Positions 16,807-25,588 are shown, counted from the first letter of the stretch. The stretch is DNA of 34,602 nt from Lewinellaceae bacterium (GCA_024642625.1 JAHEAU010000010.1:1-34602); one strand, 5' to 3'. Made by a program: numbers and translations. The notes: generated by a model from the letters alone, not told the origin.

Positions 16807-19800
16807 ATGAGGAATTTCCTGCTTTTTCTTCTGACGAGTGTCGTTCTATTCCCGCTCGTTCATGCCCAAAATACAACCTTTCCCGTTCAAGGGATTCCAG
16901 ACCCCAGACTGGATTGGTATGCATTTACTCATGCCATGATTCATGTCAATGGCGATCAAACTCTACAGGATGCGACGTTGATCATTCGGGAAGGACGGAT
17001 CACAGCCATTGGTACGCAGATCTTGATTCCGGATGGAGCAGTGATCATAAATGTCGCCGGGCGCCACTTGTATCCAGGTTTTATTGACCTTTCTTCGGAT
17101 TATGGTCTAACCGAAAAGGAAGAAAGTAGTCCTCGTGACCGAGGCTCTCGCCGACAAGGAGACAAGTGGATCACTGATCGTCCCGGAGCATATGCCTGGA
17201 ATGAAGCATTGAAATGCGACTATCAGGCAGCATCCGTTTTTCAACCCGATACCAAACAGGCAGATTCCTATCGCAAAGCAGGTTTTGCATGGGTATTGAC
17301 CCACAAACACGACGGTCTTTCCCGGGGTACTTCTGCACTGGTCAATGTCGGAGATATCGAAGCCGGACAAGCGCTCGTCCGCGACCAGGTCGGACACCAT
17401 CTCTCCTTTAAAAAAGGAACTTCTGAGATGCCCTATCCTGGTTCACTGATGGGATGTATCTCCCTCTTGCGACAGACCTATCTCGATGGCGATTGGCTGA
17501 TACGAACCAATGCAAAGGAAGAACGAAATCTGACCCTGCAGGCGTGGAACAACATACAGAAGCTACCTCAATTTTTCGAGGTTCGCGACTGGCAGGAAGT
17601 CCTTCGTGCCCAGAAAATCGCGAAGGAATTTGACAAGACCTATATCTATCGCGGTGCAGGCGATGAATATCGCCGGATTCAGGAACTCAAAGCCACCGGG
17701 GCCACCTTTATCCTACCTCTTACCTTTCCTGAAGCCTATCAAATTAATGATCCCTATGATGGACTTCAGGTTTCGCTGGAAGACATGATGCATTGGGAGT
17801 GGGCTCCGGCAAATCCGGGTGCACTCCAGCGTGCAGGTATTCCTTTTGCATTGACCATGGAAGGCTTGACAAAGCCAGAGGACTTTTTTATTGCCATCCA
17901 AAAGGCCATTGCCAATGGACTTGATCCAGCGAAAGCCCTGGATGCATTGACCCGGATTCCCGCCCAGATGATCGGCATGAGCAGCGAACTGGGGTCAATA
18001 GAAGTCGGCAAACGAGCCTCCTTTTTAATCACTTCTGGTCCTGCTTTTGAAGAAGGTACTACCCTCTTTGAAAACTGGGTAGAAGGCAAGCCCTATGTAC
18101 TCCAGGCCGCTGATGAGCCGGATCTGGACGGTAAATATGACCTTCAGGTGGGTTCCGAATCCTTTCAACTGGAAGTACGCGGTGGAGGAAAGAAAAACAA
18201 CTACCAACTGCGCCTCAATGATACCACCACCATCAACATGAAAGGGCAATGGGATCGCGGTCGCATCGACCTCCAATTTCAGATGACCGATTCGACCGGA
18301 GTCTATCTCCTGGGCGGATACCAGCAGGACAAGGTGTGGAACGGTCGCGGTACGGACGCCACTGGTGAGTGGGTCTCCTGGCGGGCTGTCTACCGGGATA
18401 CGATTCAGTCTAAAACAAAACCCGAAAAATCTCCAGCCCCATTTGACCTGGCCAATCTGGGACCGATTCGATACCCGTTCCTTCCGTATGGATGGACGGA
18501 AAAGCCCCAACAGAAATCCTGGTTGATTAAAAATGCAACTGTCTGGACCAACACCGACCAGGGCATCCTGCGCGGTGCAGATATCCTGATTCAAGGCGGT
18601 AAGGTGATCAAGGTGGGTCAAAACCTCCAGGCACCCAATGCTTCGGTCCTCGATATCAATGGCCAGCATGTCACGCCGGGGATGATTGACGAACATTCAC
18701 ATATCGCCATTTCGCGTGGTGTCAATGAGTGTACCCAGGAAAACACGGCAGAAGTCAGCATTGGCGATGTAGTCAACAGTGAGGATATCAATATTTACAG
18801 ACAACTGTCAAGTGGAGTGACCACCTCTCAGTTGCTACATGGATCCTGCAACCCAGTCGGCGGCCAGAGTGCCATTATCAAGCTGCGTTGGGGTTCCTCG
18901 CCGGAGGAGATGAAACTGAAAGGTGCCCCAGGATTCATCAAATTTGCCCTGGGTGAAAATGTCAAACGCTCCAATGGCGGCGAAGACAACACGCGATATC
19001 CGAATACCCGGATGGGCGTGGAACAGGTCTATGTCAATGCCTTCCAACGCGCTCGTGAATACGAAAAGCAGATGAAAGACCCTGCCACTCGTGCTAGTAC
19101 CCGGCGAGATCTCGAGTTAGAAACCATGGTGGAGATCCTGAATAAAAAGCGATTTGTCACTTGCCACTCTTATGTGCAATCAGAAATCAATATGCTCATG
19201 CATGTTGCCGAATCCTTTGATTTTCGGATCAACACATTTACCCACATTCTGGAGGGATACAAGGTGGCCGACAAGATGGCCAAACACGGCGCTGGTGGTT
19301 CTTCCTTTTCCGATTGGTGGGCCTACAAGTTTGAAGTGTATGACGCCATCCCTTACAACGGTGCTTTGATGCATGAACAGGGTGTGGTGACAGCCTTCAA
19401 CTCCGATGATGCGGAGATGGCCCGTCGCTTGAATCAGGAAGCAGCTAAAGCTGTCCGGTATGGTGGTGTCTCTGAAGAGGAGGCCCTGAAGTTTGTCACG
19501 CTGAATCCCGCCAAACTACTCCACATCGATGATCGGGTTGGCAGTATCAAGCCCGGCATGGATGCCGATATCGTGATCTGGTCTGACCATCCGTTGTCCA
19601 TCTATGCGCATGCTGAAGTCACATTTGTTGATGGCATCAAGATGGTCGACGAAGAAATGAATCGGCAGGCTCAAATCGACATTCAAAAAGAGCGGCAGCG
19701 TCTCCTCAACAAGATGAAAGCCGAAGGCGGCAAGAATAAACGACCTCCCGGCAGACGTGAACAGCACCTGTATCACTGCGACTCTGATTTTGACGAGATT

Positions 19801-19809
19801 TCTGAATGA
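16807..19809 (+). CDS. Two-domain amidohydrolase-superfamily protein, secreted
   Basis: A 1000-residue protein with a signal peptide (FLLFLLTSVVLFPLVHAQ). Residues 38-430 form an amidohydrolase-like domain whose metal-binding segment is degenerate (L-Y-P-G-F-I-D-L-S-S-D-Y-G, no HxH). Residues 445-535 appear to be a beta-rich linker. Residues 570-970 form a second, apparently active domain: PGMIDEHSHIAI with HSH at 630-632, C-H-S-Y with H787, T-H-I-L-E-G with H813, and N-S-D-D-A-E with D867. The family hydrolyses amide or related bonds using one or two metal ions, often in peptide or imidazolone compounds; the substrate is unknown. Its last four bases overlap the next gene (ATGA). A polar, basic tail ends the protein. 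Confidence 0.9.
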   Translation: MRNFLLFLLTSVVLFPLVHAQNTTFPVQGIPDPRLDWYAFTHAMIHVNGDQTLQDATLIIREGRITAIGTQILIPDGAVIINVAGRHLYPGFIDLSSDYGLTEKEESSPRDRGSRRQGDKWITDRPGAYAWNEALKCDYQAASVFQPDTKQADSYRKAGFAWVLTHKHDGLSRGTSALVNVGDIEAGQALVRDQVGHHLSFKKGTSEMPYPGSLMGCISLLRQTYLDGDWLIRTNAKEERNLTLQAWNNIQKLPQFFEVRDWQEVLRAQKIAKEFDKTYIYRGAGDEYRRIQELKATGATFILPLTFPEAYQINDPYDGLQVSLEDMMHWEWAPANPGALQRAGIPFALTMEGLTKPEDFFIAIQKAIANGLDPAKALDALTRIPAQMIGMSSELGSIEVGKRASFLITSGPAFEEGTTLFENWVEGKPYVLQAADEPDLDGKYDLQVGSESFQLEVRGGGKKNNYQLRLNDTTTINMKGQWDRGRIDLQFQMTDSTGVYLLGGYQQDKVWNGRGTDATGEWVSWRAVYRDTIQSKTKPEKSPAPFDLANLGPIRYPFLPYGWTEKPQQKSWLIKNATVWTNTDQGILRGADILIQGGKVIKVGQNLQAPNASVLDINGQHVTPGMIDEHSHIAISRGVNECTQENTAEVSIGDVVNSEDINIYRQLSSGVTTSQLLHGSCNPVGGQSAIIKLRWGSSPEEMKLKGAPGFIKFALGENVKRSNGGEDNTRYPNTRMGVEQVYVNAFQRAREYEKQMKDPATRASTRRDLELETMVEILNKKRFVTCHSYVQSEINMLMHVAESFDFRINTFTHILEGYKVADKMAKHGAGGSSFSDWWAYKFEVYDAIPYNGALMHEQGVVTAFNSDDAEMARRLNQEAAKAVRYGGVSEEEALKFVTLNPAKLLHIDDRVGSIKPGMDADIVIWSDHPLSIYAHAEVTFVDGIKMVDEEMNRQAQIDIQKERQRLLNKMKAEGGKNKRPPGRREQHLYHCDSDFDEISE

Positions 19810-21128
19810 TCCTCCAAATGATCCACATGCTCCACAGACTTATCAACTATACCCTGGCCACTCTGCTTTGTTTATTGCCGATCGGCCTGATCGCACAACC
19901 TGCACCTGCCCCCGCTCAACAGGAGCCCATCGCCATCATCGGTGCCACCTTGCATATCGGCAATGGACAGGTGATCGAAAATGGTGTCATCCTTCTCGAA
20001 AATGGCCGCATCACTTCAGTCGATATGAAGAGTCGGAATACAGAATGGCAGAAGGATAAATACAAGCAGATTCAGGCAGATGGTAAACATGTCTATCCCG
20101 GATTGATCGCGCTGAATACATCCTTAGGGCTAAAAGAAATTGATGCTATACCAGCCACTCAGGATGTCAATGAATTCGGTCCAGACAATTCCAATGCCCG
20201 GACCATCGTCGCCTATGATGCCGATTCACAGGTCATTCCTACCGTGCGAACAAATGGCGTGTTGACCGCTCAAATCGCTCCAGGCAGTGGACGCTGGTCT
20301 GGATTGAGCAGTGTGGTCCAGCTGGATGCATGGAACTGGGAGGATGCGGCGTATGCCAGCGATGAGGGTGTTTTCCTTCATTGGCCATCACCCTACTCTC
20401 GCAGTGGCTGGTGGGCCGAACCGGGTATCACCACCAGGAACAAAGAGTACCAAAAGCAGATCGACGACCTGGACATCTTCATGCGGGAGGCAGCAGCTTA
20501 TGCCCGGATGCCCGCAGTTGCAGAAAAGAACTTGCGCTTTGAGGGGCTCCGTGCCGTTTTTTCCGGAAAACGACACCTCTATATCGAAACAGGAGATGCC
20601 TTGGCCATCCAGGATGCTGTCTTGTGGGCAGGAAAATACAATGTCGTCCCCGTCATCGTGGGTGCTCATGACAGTTGGATGATCACAGACTTTTTGAAGG
20701 AGAATAAGGTGTCTGTCGTGCTCATGCAGACCCATCGCCTGCCTTCAAATCCGGAAGATGATGTTTTATTACCTTTTAAAACTCCCTCTTTGTTAGCTAA
20801 AGCCGGTGTTCCGTTTGCACTGGCTGTGGATGGTCACTGGCAACAGCGCAACCTGGCTTATCAGGCTGGTCAGTCCGCAGGCTGGATGACCAAAGAAGAA
20901 GCACTCCAGTCCATCACCCTATCACCTGCCCGTATCCTGGGCTTGGACGACCGGATCGGATCCCTCGAATCGGGGAAGGATGCCACCTTGTTCATCTGCA
21001 AGGGAGACATCCTCGATATGCGATCAAGCGAGGTTGAACAGGCATTTATCCAGGGCCGCGAAATCAGCTTGAACAACAAACAAAAGGACCTTTATCGGTT
21101 GTATAAGGAAAAGTATAGCCGGGAGTAA
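19806..21128 (+). CDS. Amidohydrolase-like protein without metal ligands
   Basis: A 440-residue secreted protein with an N-terminal signal sequence (M-L-H-R-L-I-N-Y-T-L-A-T-L-L-C-L-L-P-I-G-L-I-A-Q). It resembles the N-terminal half of the preceding protein: G-A-T-L-H-I-G-N-G near 47-55, Y-P-G-L-I-A-L-N-T-S-L-G-L at 97-109 where HxH would be, then R-W-S-G-L-S-S-V-V-Q-L-D, and near the end S-P-A-R-I-L-G-L-D-D-R-I-G-S-L-E-S-G-K-D-A-T-L. The zinc ligands are absent, so it is likely a non-catalytic partner. Start ATG 19806 overlaps the upstream stop by 4 bases; a later Met (ATG at about 19827) gives a more typical signal peptide. Co-translation suggests a heteromer with the larger protein. Confidence 0.87.
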   Translation: MILQMIHMLHRLINYTLATLLCLLPIGLIAQPAPAPAQQEPIAIIGATLHIGNGQVIENGVILLENGRITSVDMKSRNTEWQKDKYKQIQADGKHVYPGLIALNTSLGLKEIDAIPATQDVNEFGPDNSNARTIVAYDADSQVIPTVRTNGVLTAQIAPGSGRWSGLSSVVQLDAWNWEDAAYASDEGVFLHWPSPYSRSGWWAEPGITTRNKEYQKQIDDLDIFMREAAAYARMPAVAEKNLRFEGLRAVFSGKRHLYIETGDALAIQDAVLWAGKYNVVPVIVGAHDSWMITDFLKENKVSVVLMQTHRLPSNPEDDVLLPFKTPSLLAKAGVPFALAVDGHWQQRNLAYQAGQSAGWMTKEEALQSITLSPARILGLDDRIGSLESGKDATLFICKGDILDMRSSEVEQAFIQGREISLNNKQKDLYRLYKEKYSRE

Positions 21129-21503
21129 AGCGAGTAATTGGAATCGGATTCTGACAAAAGAACACAGTTGATTGATGAATCTAAAAATGGCATTTACAAT
21201 TTCTAAATTCTGACCATTCAGCTTTTACAATACATTCTATTCCTGTTTCGGATCGGCTTACACCATATGCTGCGTTAAAAAACATACAACCGTTTCTCTC
21301 TTATACTTTTAAATAAATTACATATTAAACATCTATATAATCAATACTGATAAGCAACAAGTTAGAATATCATCGTTGGAGAAAATCCAGCTGTCTTATC
21401 CAGAATATTCCAGCATTATGGCCTGTTTCCAAGAACTTTAACAGGAAGCGAACTTGCATTCGGCCTCGTTTTTCCCGTTCTTTAAGCACCGAAACGGACC
21501 TTG
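21129..21503. other. AT-rich intergenic region
   Basis: A 375-base stretch without a supportable gene. It is unusually AT-rich in the middle (about 21290-21350, with long runs of A/T such as TTTTAAATAAATTACATATT), and probably holds the promoter for the following lipoprotein gene. No stem-loop terminator for the amidohydrolase pair and no RNA gene was recognised. Confidence 0.5.
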
Positions 21504-21971
21504 ATGAAAGCCTTGACCCCTCTTTGCTTCCTCACGGTTCTCATGGCCATGTCTTCATGTGCCAAAGAGGACCTCAGTGCTTCTATTGATACGATCATCT
21601 TCGGACACTTCTACGGAAAGTGTGTCGGAGAAGAATGTATAGAAACCTACAAACTGGAACAAAACAAACTCTTTGAAGATCTCCTCGACCGCTATGCCGG
21701 TGGAGATCATCAGAATTTTGCGTTCAGTCAGCTCCCTGACAGTCTCTATGACAAGATGCCGGATCTGTTCCAGTCTTTTCCATTCCAACTGATTGGAAAA
21801 GACAACATATTTGGTATGCCTGATGCCGGCGACTGGGGCGGTATTTATGTCCAGATTCGACAAAAAGGCAAAACATATTGGTGGTTAATCGATAAGGCTG
21901 AAGATGATCTGCCTGTCTGGTTGCTACCGTTCAAGCATGAGATCGAAGCTGCGATCGAGCTTTTACCTTGA
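21504..21971 (+). CDS. Putative lipoprotein of unknown function
   Basis: A 155-residue protein with a lipoprotein signal peptide (hydrophobic core L-C-F-L-T-V-L-M-A-M-S-S-C, lipid-modified Cys near residue 20). The mature part contains a paired-cysteine segment (G-K-C-V-G-E-E-C) and a tail rich in W and acidic residues (Y-W-W-L-I-D-K-A-E-D-D-L). I do not recognise a family. The frame opens with TTG at 21501 but ATG 21504 is preferred. It seems to be a single gene with a long AT-rich leader. Confidence 0.72.
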   Translation: MKALTPLCFLTVLMAMSSCAKEDLSASIDTIIFGHFYGKCVGEECIETYKLEQNKLFEDLLDRYAGGDHQNFAFSQLPDSLYDKMPDLFQSFPFQLIGKDNIFGMPDAGDWGGIYVQIRQKGKTYWWLIDKAEDDLPVWLLPFKHEIEAAIELLP

Positions 21972-22210
21972 GGAGGTTTTGAAACGCTAAGGAACGAAGA
22001 CGCAAAGTTTATTTGCTGATTTGAGCGTTCTTATAATTTCGATAAAACATATCATGATCCCCTAATATTAGAGGCGTATTTATTGTGGTTGCGTCCCGCC
22101 CTTTACCTTTCGCCATTTACCCTTCACCTTATCTTTCCGAAGTCTGCTCTGATTATACTGTGCTTTGCGAACGGCGAAAAGCCCCGAGGCCTCGGGGGCG
22201 AAAAGCGCCC
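21972..22210. other. Convergent intergenic region
   Basis: A 239-base gap between two convergent lipoprotein genes. It holds a T- and C-rich, repeat-like tract (CCCTTTACCTTTCGCC and variants, 22100-22135) and ends with GC-rich palindromes at 22181-22211. No gene was found. Confidence 0.45.
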
Positions 22211-22211
22211 C
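22181..22211 (-). terminator. GC-rich double palindrome at gene end
   Basis: CCCCGAGG at 22182-22189 is followed directly by its complement CCTCGGGG at 22190-22197, and overlaps a second hairpin (GGGGCG, four A, CGCCCC with one extra G). The two are mutually exclusive. On the minus strand they lie just after the stop of the 22211-22852 gene and are followed by CTTTTCGCC, so they may end that transcript. A member of a dispersed GC-rich repeat is the alternative. Confidence 0.45.
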
Positions 22212-22852
22212 TACCACTGCGATATTTGAATAGACCGCATCATTGCTTCAGCATCACCGGGTCCTTCGCGGTATGTTTCCGGATAAATGACGGTGACTTG
22301 ATACACTTCCTGTCCTTTTTGAATCAGGGTATTACACCAATAATGGATCAGTCCGTCCCGAAACAGCTTCGCATCCTGACGAATGCCTTTGGCCCCAGAT
22401 ACTGTGATCGGGGTTTCCTTTAATTCAAACTGAGCAACTGCAACATCCTTGCTCATTTGGTCAGCAGCTTTTGCGGCTATTGATTCCAATTGAACTGATA
22501 CACTGGGCACATACTCTATGATATTGACGATCATCTGAAAATCGTCTCCATGTATTCCGGAAAAGGTTTCATTACCGACGATATACTTCTTTGCCGATTC
22601 GGGCACCTGATCGCCCATACTCACTAGTGGCTTGGGTACTGATAATGTGATTGGTTTGGCACCATATTCTTTGACTACCCAACCCGTCCGATCCAGAGAA
22701 TCACGCAATGGTGAAGGGAAGCTTTGAGCCGGAGAAGCTTCTGGCTGCTCTGCGACAGGTATATCAGATGAAGTGCTCTCCTGACCACAGGCGATGAACG
22801 TTGTTGCGATCAAAATCAGAAAAAAAGGATAAGTCCGTAGAATGAAATTCAT
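22211..22852 (-). CDS. Putative lipoprotein of unknown function
   Basis: A 213-residue lipoprotein: start ATG 22852, hydrophobic segment F-F-L-I-L-I-A-T-T-F-I-A-C with the lipobox cysteine at about residue 22, then a low-complexity linker rich in S, E and P. The mature domain (about 60-213) begins W-V-V-K-E-Y-G-A-K-P-I-T-L and has Y-Q-V-T-V-I-Y-P-E near the end. It looks like a small alpha/beta domain without catalytic motifs; I do not recognise it. The frame is open back to 22927, but those 25 codons are an unlikely leader. A GC-rich palindrome overlaps its stop codon. Confidence 0.75.
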   Translation of the reverse strand: MNFILRTYPFFLILIATTFIACGQESTSSDIPVAEQPEASPAQSFPSPLRDSLDRTGWVVKEYGAKPITLSVPKPLVSMGDQVPESAKKYIVGNETFSGIHGDDFQMIVNIIEYVPSVSVQLESIAAKAADQMSKDVAVAQFELKETPITVSGAKGIRQDAKLFRDGLIHYWCNTLIQKGQEVYQVTVIYPETYREGPGDAEAMMRSIQISQW

Positions 22853-23036
22853 GGAAAGACGGGTTAATCGATAGGTGAAAAGCGGGTTGGCTGGATTAGA
22901 AACCATTTTGGAACGTAAATGGCCCATTCCATCCCTACTACCATCAATACTGAGGCCAGTTTTCTCTGAGGAACATCCGAAATGAAGATTCCGGAAAGAT
23001 TAAAAAGGGAGATCCGGTAAACGAAAGAAAAAAGTG

Positions 23037-23110
23037 TGACCCCGGCAGGACTCGAACCTGCAACCTTCAGAACCGGAATCTGACGTTCTATCCAATTGAA
23101 CTACGGAGCC
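23037..23110 (-). tRNA. tRNA-Arg (anticodon CCG)
   Basis: A 74-base cloverleaf read on the minus strand from GGCTCCG to CGGGGTC plus discriminator A; the CCA end is not encoded. The acceptor stem pairs at seven positions with two G-U wobbles, the D arm contains GTTC...GAAC, the anticodon stem TCAGA/TCTGA encloses loop TTCCGGT (anticodon CCG, reading CGG), and the T arm is GCAGG TTCGAGT CCTGC. All arms are intact. The discriminator is followed by CAC and then T-rich sequence (TTTTTTCTTT), which may end transcription. It stands alone between two protein genes and is not inside a tRNA cluster. Confidence 0.97.
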
Positions 23111-23170
23111 AAACGGGAGGTCAAAAGTAATAACTTCCACCGATAGGCAAACCATCACTTCCTTTTCCTG

Positions 23171-23206
23171 AAAAAAATTCCTCGGTCTGTGGGTCACAGA
23201 CCGAGG
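23171..23206 (-). terminator. Rho-independent terminator
   Basis: A perfect 12-base stem (CCTCGGTCTGTG and CACAGACCGAGG) with a 3-base loop. Read on the minus strand it is followed by AATTTTTTT. It begins 28 bases after the stop codon of the small protein gene at 23234 and ends that transcript before the tRNA. Confidence 0.88.
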
Positions 23207-23233
23207 ATCGGTTAGGGAACGCAAGTTTTCGGA

Positions 23234-23515
23234 TCAGACCTCCATCGGGCTAGCCAGGCTATATGCCAGAATGCTGGAAACCGTTTTATCAGCAGGACTG
23301 AAAGTCACCTGTGGTAACGCCCGCTTTGCAGTTAACAAACCTTCCAGCTCTTCAGCCAGTAACAGATCGATTGCGAGTTCTTGTTGAACTGCCCGAGTAT
23401 CCGATGGAGATAGCTCCCGGTACAAATAGGCAATTAATGAAAGTGGAGTAGACATTGTCGTCATAGGCATCGTTCGAGGTTGAAGTGACGTAATTGGAAT
23501 CCGCGTTAATAACAT
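23234..23515 (-). CDS. Small conserved protein, anti-sigma-like N-terminal fold
   Basis: A 93-residue soluble protein. The recognisable part is S-L-I-A-Y-L-Y-R-E-L-S, an amphipathic helix rich in L and E (L-L-L-A-E-E-L-E-G-L-L), then L-P-Q-V-T-F-S-P-A-D-K-T-V and S-I-L-A-Y-S. Proteins of this kind occur in Bacteroidota and share the helix arrangement of short anti-sigma domains, without cysteine or zinc ligands; no function is known to me. Alternative starts at ATG 23470, 23464 or 23455 would remove up to 20 N-terminal residues and still keep the conserved part. It has its own terminator and no sigma factor gene beside it, so the anti-sigma link is only a resemblance. Confidence 0.7.
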   Translation of the reverse strand: MLLTRIPITSLQPRTMPMTTMSTPLSLIAYLYRELSPSDTRAVQQELAIDLLLAEELEGLLTAKRALPQVTFSPADKTVSSILAYSLASPMEV

Positions 23516-23577
23516 CCTAAGTGGTTCCTATATTGTCTTATAACATTGAAATCATCCATCACATCAGTCGGTAGGTT

Positions 23578-23608
23578 ATAAAAAATCCCCGTCTGGAAAA
23601 GACGGGGA
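23578..23608 (-). terminator. Rho-independent terminator
   Basis: Nine-base stem (TCCCCGTCT and AGACGGGGA, loop of five) followed on the minus strand by TTTTTTATAA. It lies about 50 bases after the stop codon of the HtrA gene and so ends that transcript. Confidence 0.87.
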
Positions 23609-23660
23609 CCACAAAACGAAAAACCAACTATAAAACAACCAAACCGTGTTGGATTTCTTC

Positions 23661-24818
23661 CTAACGCATCCGAATCGTTATGTGTGAATATTTACCCTCT
23701 CTCAGTACATTCAATTCGATGGAATCACCTGGTTTTGTCCTGCCCACTTGTTCCATTAGATCGGGTGCATTCTTGACAGCTCGACCATTTGCCTCTGTGA
23801 TCACATCAAATGGCTTCAGACCGGCCAATTCTGCTGCTCCACCTTCCTCGAGCTCCTTGATGATGAGTCCCTGGGATACTGGTAAATCAAGGTCTTTAGA
23901 CATGCTACCATCAAGTTCCACTAGACTCAACCCCATCTTTCCACGCTGATAGTATCCATAGCTGATAATATCCTCAGCTATGCCACGCACCATATTGACC
24001 GGAATAGCAAAAGAATAACCTGAAAAATAACCGGTTTTCGTTGCGATAGCCGTATTGATCCCAAGTAATTCACCATGTATATTGACCAGAGCACCGCCAC
24101 TATTACCCGGGTTGACGGCGGCATCTGTCTGGATAAATGCTTCAATTGCATCCTTGGTGTGGATTATATCGATGTCCCTCCCTTTGGCGCTGATGATCCC
24201 TGCGGTAACCGTGGAGGTCAAATCAAACGGATTGCCCACGGCCATAACCCATTCACCGATCTGCGCCTTGTCCGAATCTCCAAAATCAAGAACCGGCAAT
24301 CCTGTGGCCTTTATCTTCAGAACCGCTAAATCCGTTTTGGGGTCTGTACCGATCAGATTGGCCTCATAGGTTGTTTTATCATACAAGGTAACCGTAAACC
24401 GATCAGCAAATTCGACAACATGATTGTTGGTCACAATGTATCCGTCATCAGAGAAAATCACGCCGGAACCTGACCCTTCCAATCGCTGAATACGTTGCCG
24501 TTGCTGGGGGAAGCCAAAGAAAAAATCTTCATCCATGAATCCCCACGGATTGCGTTGCTGTTCTTGCTTAAAACGCTTCTGTGCACGTTCATCAGACTCT
24601 GACACCTTGATATGAACTACAGTTGGCATGGCGGCAGCAGCGGCAAAAACGAAATCCTGCGATGCAGCGTTTCGCTCTGTTCCAACGTTCACCAACTGTA
24701 CAGACGTTTCATTAGAGTGCTGAAACGCTTGGTGATCCGGTAGGAAAAGCAAAGTCATTAAGCCACCAGCGGCTCCAGCCAGAACAAAGGGTACAATACG
24801 GAAAAGACGTTGTATCAT
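23661..24818 (-). CDS. HtrA/DegP-family serine protease with one PDZ domain
   Basis: A 385-residue envelope protease of family S1C, anchored or exported by an N-terminal hydrophobic segment (residues 7-26), that degrades or senses misfolded envelope proteins. The trypsin fold carries the triad H133 (N-N-H-V-V), D163 (T-D-L-A-V-L) and S240 (G-N-S-G-G). A single PDZ domain covers about 295-380 (G-L-I-I-K-E-L-E-E-G-G-A-A-E-L-A-G-L-K, then D-V-I-T-E-A-N-G). A basic, Q-rich insert (residues 80-110) precedes the protease domain. Only one PDZ domain is present, as in DegS; DegP has two. The start is ATG 24818; the longer frame (24914) overlaps the divergent gene. It diverges from the HD gene across a 94-base intergenic region with a 20-base dyad. 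Confidence 0.93.
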   Translation of the reverse strand: MIQRLFRIVPFVLAGAAGGLMTLLFLPDHQAFQHSNETSVQLVNVGTERNAASQDFVFAAAAAMPTVVHIKVSESDERAQKRFKQEQQRNPWGFMDEDFFFGFPQQRQRIQRLEGSGSGVIFSDDGYIVTNNHVVEFADRFTVTLYDKTTYEANLIGTDPKTDLAVLKIKATGLPVLDFGDSDKAQIGEWVMAVGNPFDLTSTVTAGIISAKGRDIDIIHTKDAIEAFIQTDAAVNPGNSGGALVNIHGELLGINTAIATKTGYFSGYSFAIPVNMVRGIAEDIISYGYYQRGKMGLSLVELDGSMSKDLDLPVSQGLIIKELEEGGAAELAGLKPFDVITEANGRAVKNAPDLMEQVGRTKPGDSIELNVLREGKYSHITIRMR

Positions 24819-24862
24819 ATCAGAGGAATATTCCTTGCAAGTAACGAGAATAAAACGCCTGT

Positions 24863-24882
24863 TGTCAAAGTCACTTTTGACA
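24863..24882. promoter_or_regulatory. Operator-like dyad between divergent genes
   Basis: TGTCAAA, six bases, TTTGACA: a perfect 7+7 inverted repeat in the 94-base space between the HtrA gene (minus) and the HD gene (plus). Its position and symmetry suggest a binding site for a dimeric regulator of both genes. The regulator is unknown, and a chance dyad is possible. Confidence 0.4.
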
Positions 24883-24912
24883 TGCTTTGTTTTTAACAGG
24901 AAATTAACAGCC

Positions 24913-25485
24913 ATGCCTCAGGATCCTGTCATCCATCTTCTTCAACCTGAAAATCAACTGGAAATCGATTTGCTGCATTCACCGGAATGTCGTTCCGGTT
25001 TTCATTGGGGCAAACCAAGACCGGGCCACCCTGAAGGACTGGTCCTCCTTCATATTCGGGAGGTTTTGGACAATATCGACGAACAAGAATTGACACTGAA
25101 AGATCGACATGACCTTCGGATCGTAGCCATTGCTCACGACACCTTCAAGATCGAACAAGAGCAACTCAGCCATGTTGGTATCACGGTTCATCATGGACAT
25201 CTGGCCGCACACTTTTTAAGCCACTGGGATGTATCCAGCCGGGTGAAGGACATCGTCTACTGGCACGATGAGGCCTATTATTGTTGGAAGATGGCCCGGC
25301 TAGGCATGGAAAAAGATGCCTTGAACCGCCTGAACCGGCTATACGATCGGTTGAAAGACAATTGGTCCTTTTTTGAAGCCTTCTTCAACGCCGACACACT
25401 CACTGGAGACAAAGACCCTGCTCCACTGGATTGGTTGAAAGATTGTTTGCCCAAGGTTCGTGAACACCGGGTTTTGTCACATTAA
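24913..25485 (+). CDS. HD-fold protein, putative phosphohydrolase
   Basis: A 190-residue soluble protein with features of the HD superfamily of metal-dependent phosphohydrolases. These are H39-P-E-G with H47 (L-L-H-I), the H-D pair at 75-76 (I-A-H-D), H93-H94-G-H with H100 (L-A-A-H-F-L-S-H), and W-H-D-E at 117-120. The spacing is compatible with a helical HD domain with one or two metals. Substrate and pathway are unknown. The frame is open back to 24835, but ATG 24913 gives the family-like N-terminus and leaves the intergenic dyad outside the gene. It ends before a long repeat cluster. Confidence 0.75.
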   Translation: MPQDPVIHLLQPENQLEIDLLHSPECRSGFHWGKPRPGHPEGLVLLHIREVLDNIDEQELTLKDRHDLRIVAIAHDTFKIEQEQLSHVGITVHHGHLAAHFLSHWDVSSRVKDIVYWHDEAYYCWKMARLGMEKDALNRLNRLYDRLKDNWSFFEAFFNADTLTGDKDPAPLDWLKDCLPKVREHRVLSH

Positions 25486-25493
25486 TTGCTTTT

Positions 25494-25588
25494 TTGGTTA
25501 TGGCGTTGAGGGGTTATGAAGTTATGGAGCGAGTTTATTCGTTTATGAGTTTATTCGTTTATAAACGAGCCGTCGCCAAAGGAGGGCC
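25494..25588. repeat. 95-base direct repeat, copy 1
   Basis: Matches copy 2 at 26039-26133 with about three mismatches, all in the first third. The last 69 bases are identical. It contains GTTATGGAG, GTTTATTC units, a 12-base palindrome (CGTTTATAAACG) and ends in GCCAAAGGAGGGCC. The plus strand has an AAAGGAGGGC motif near the end. Confidence 0.9.
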
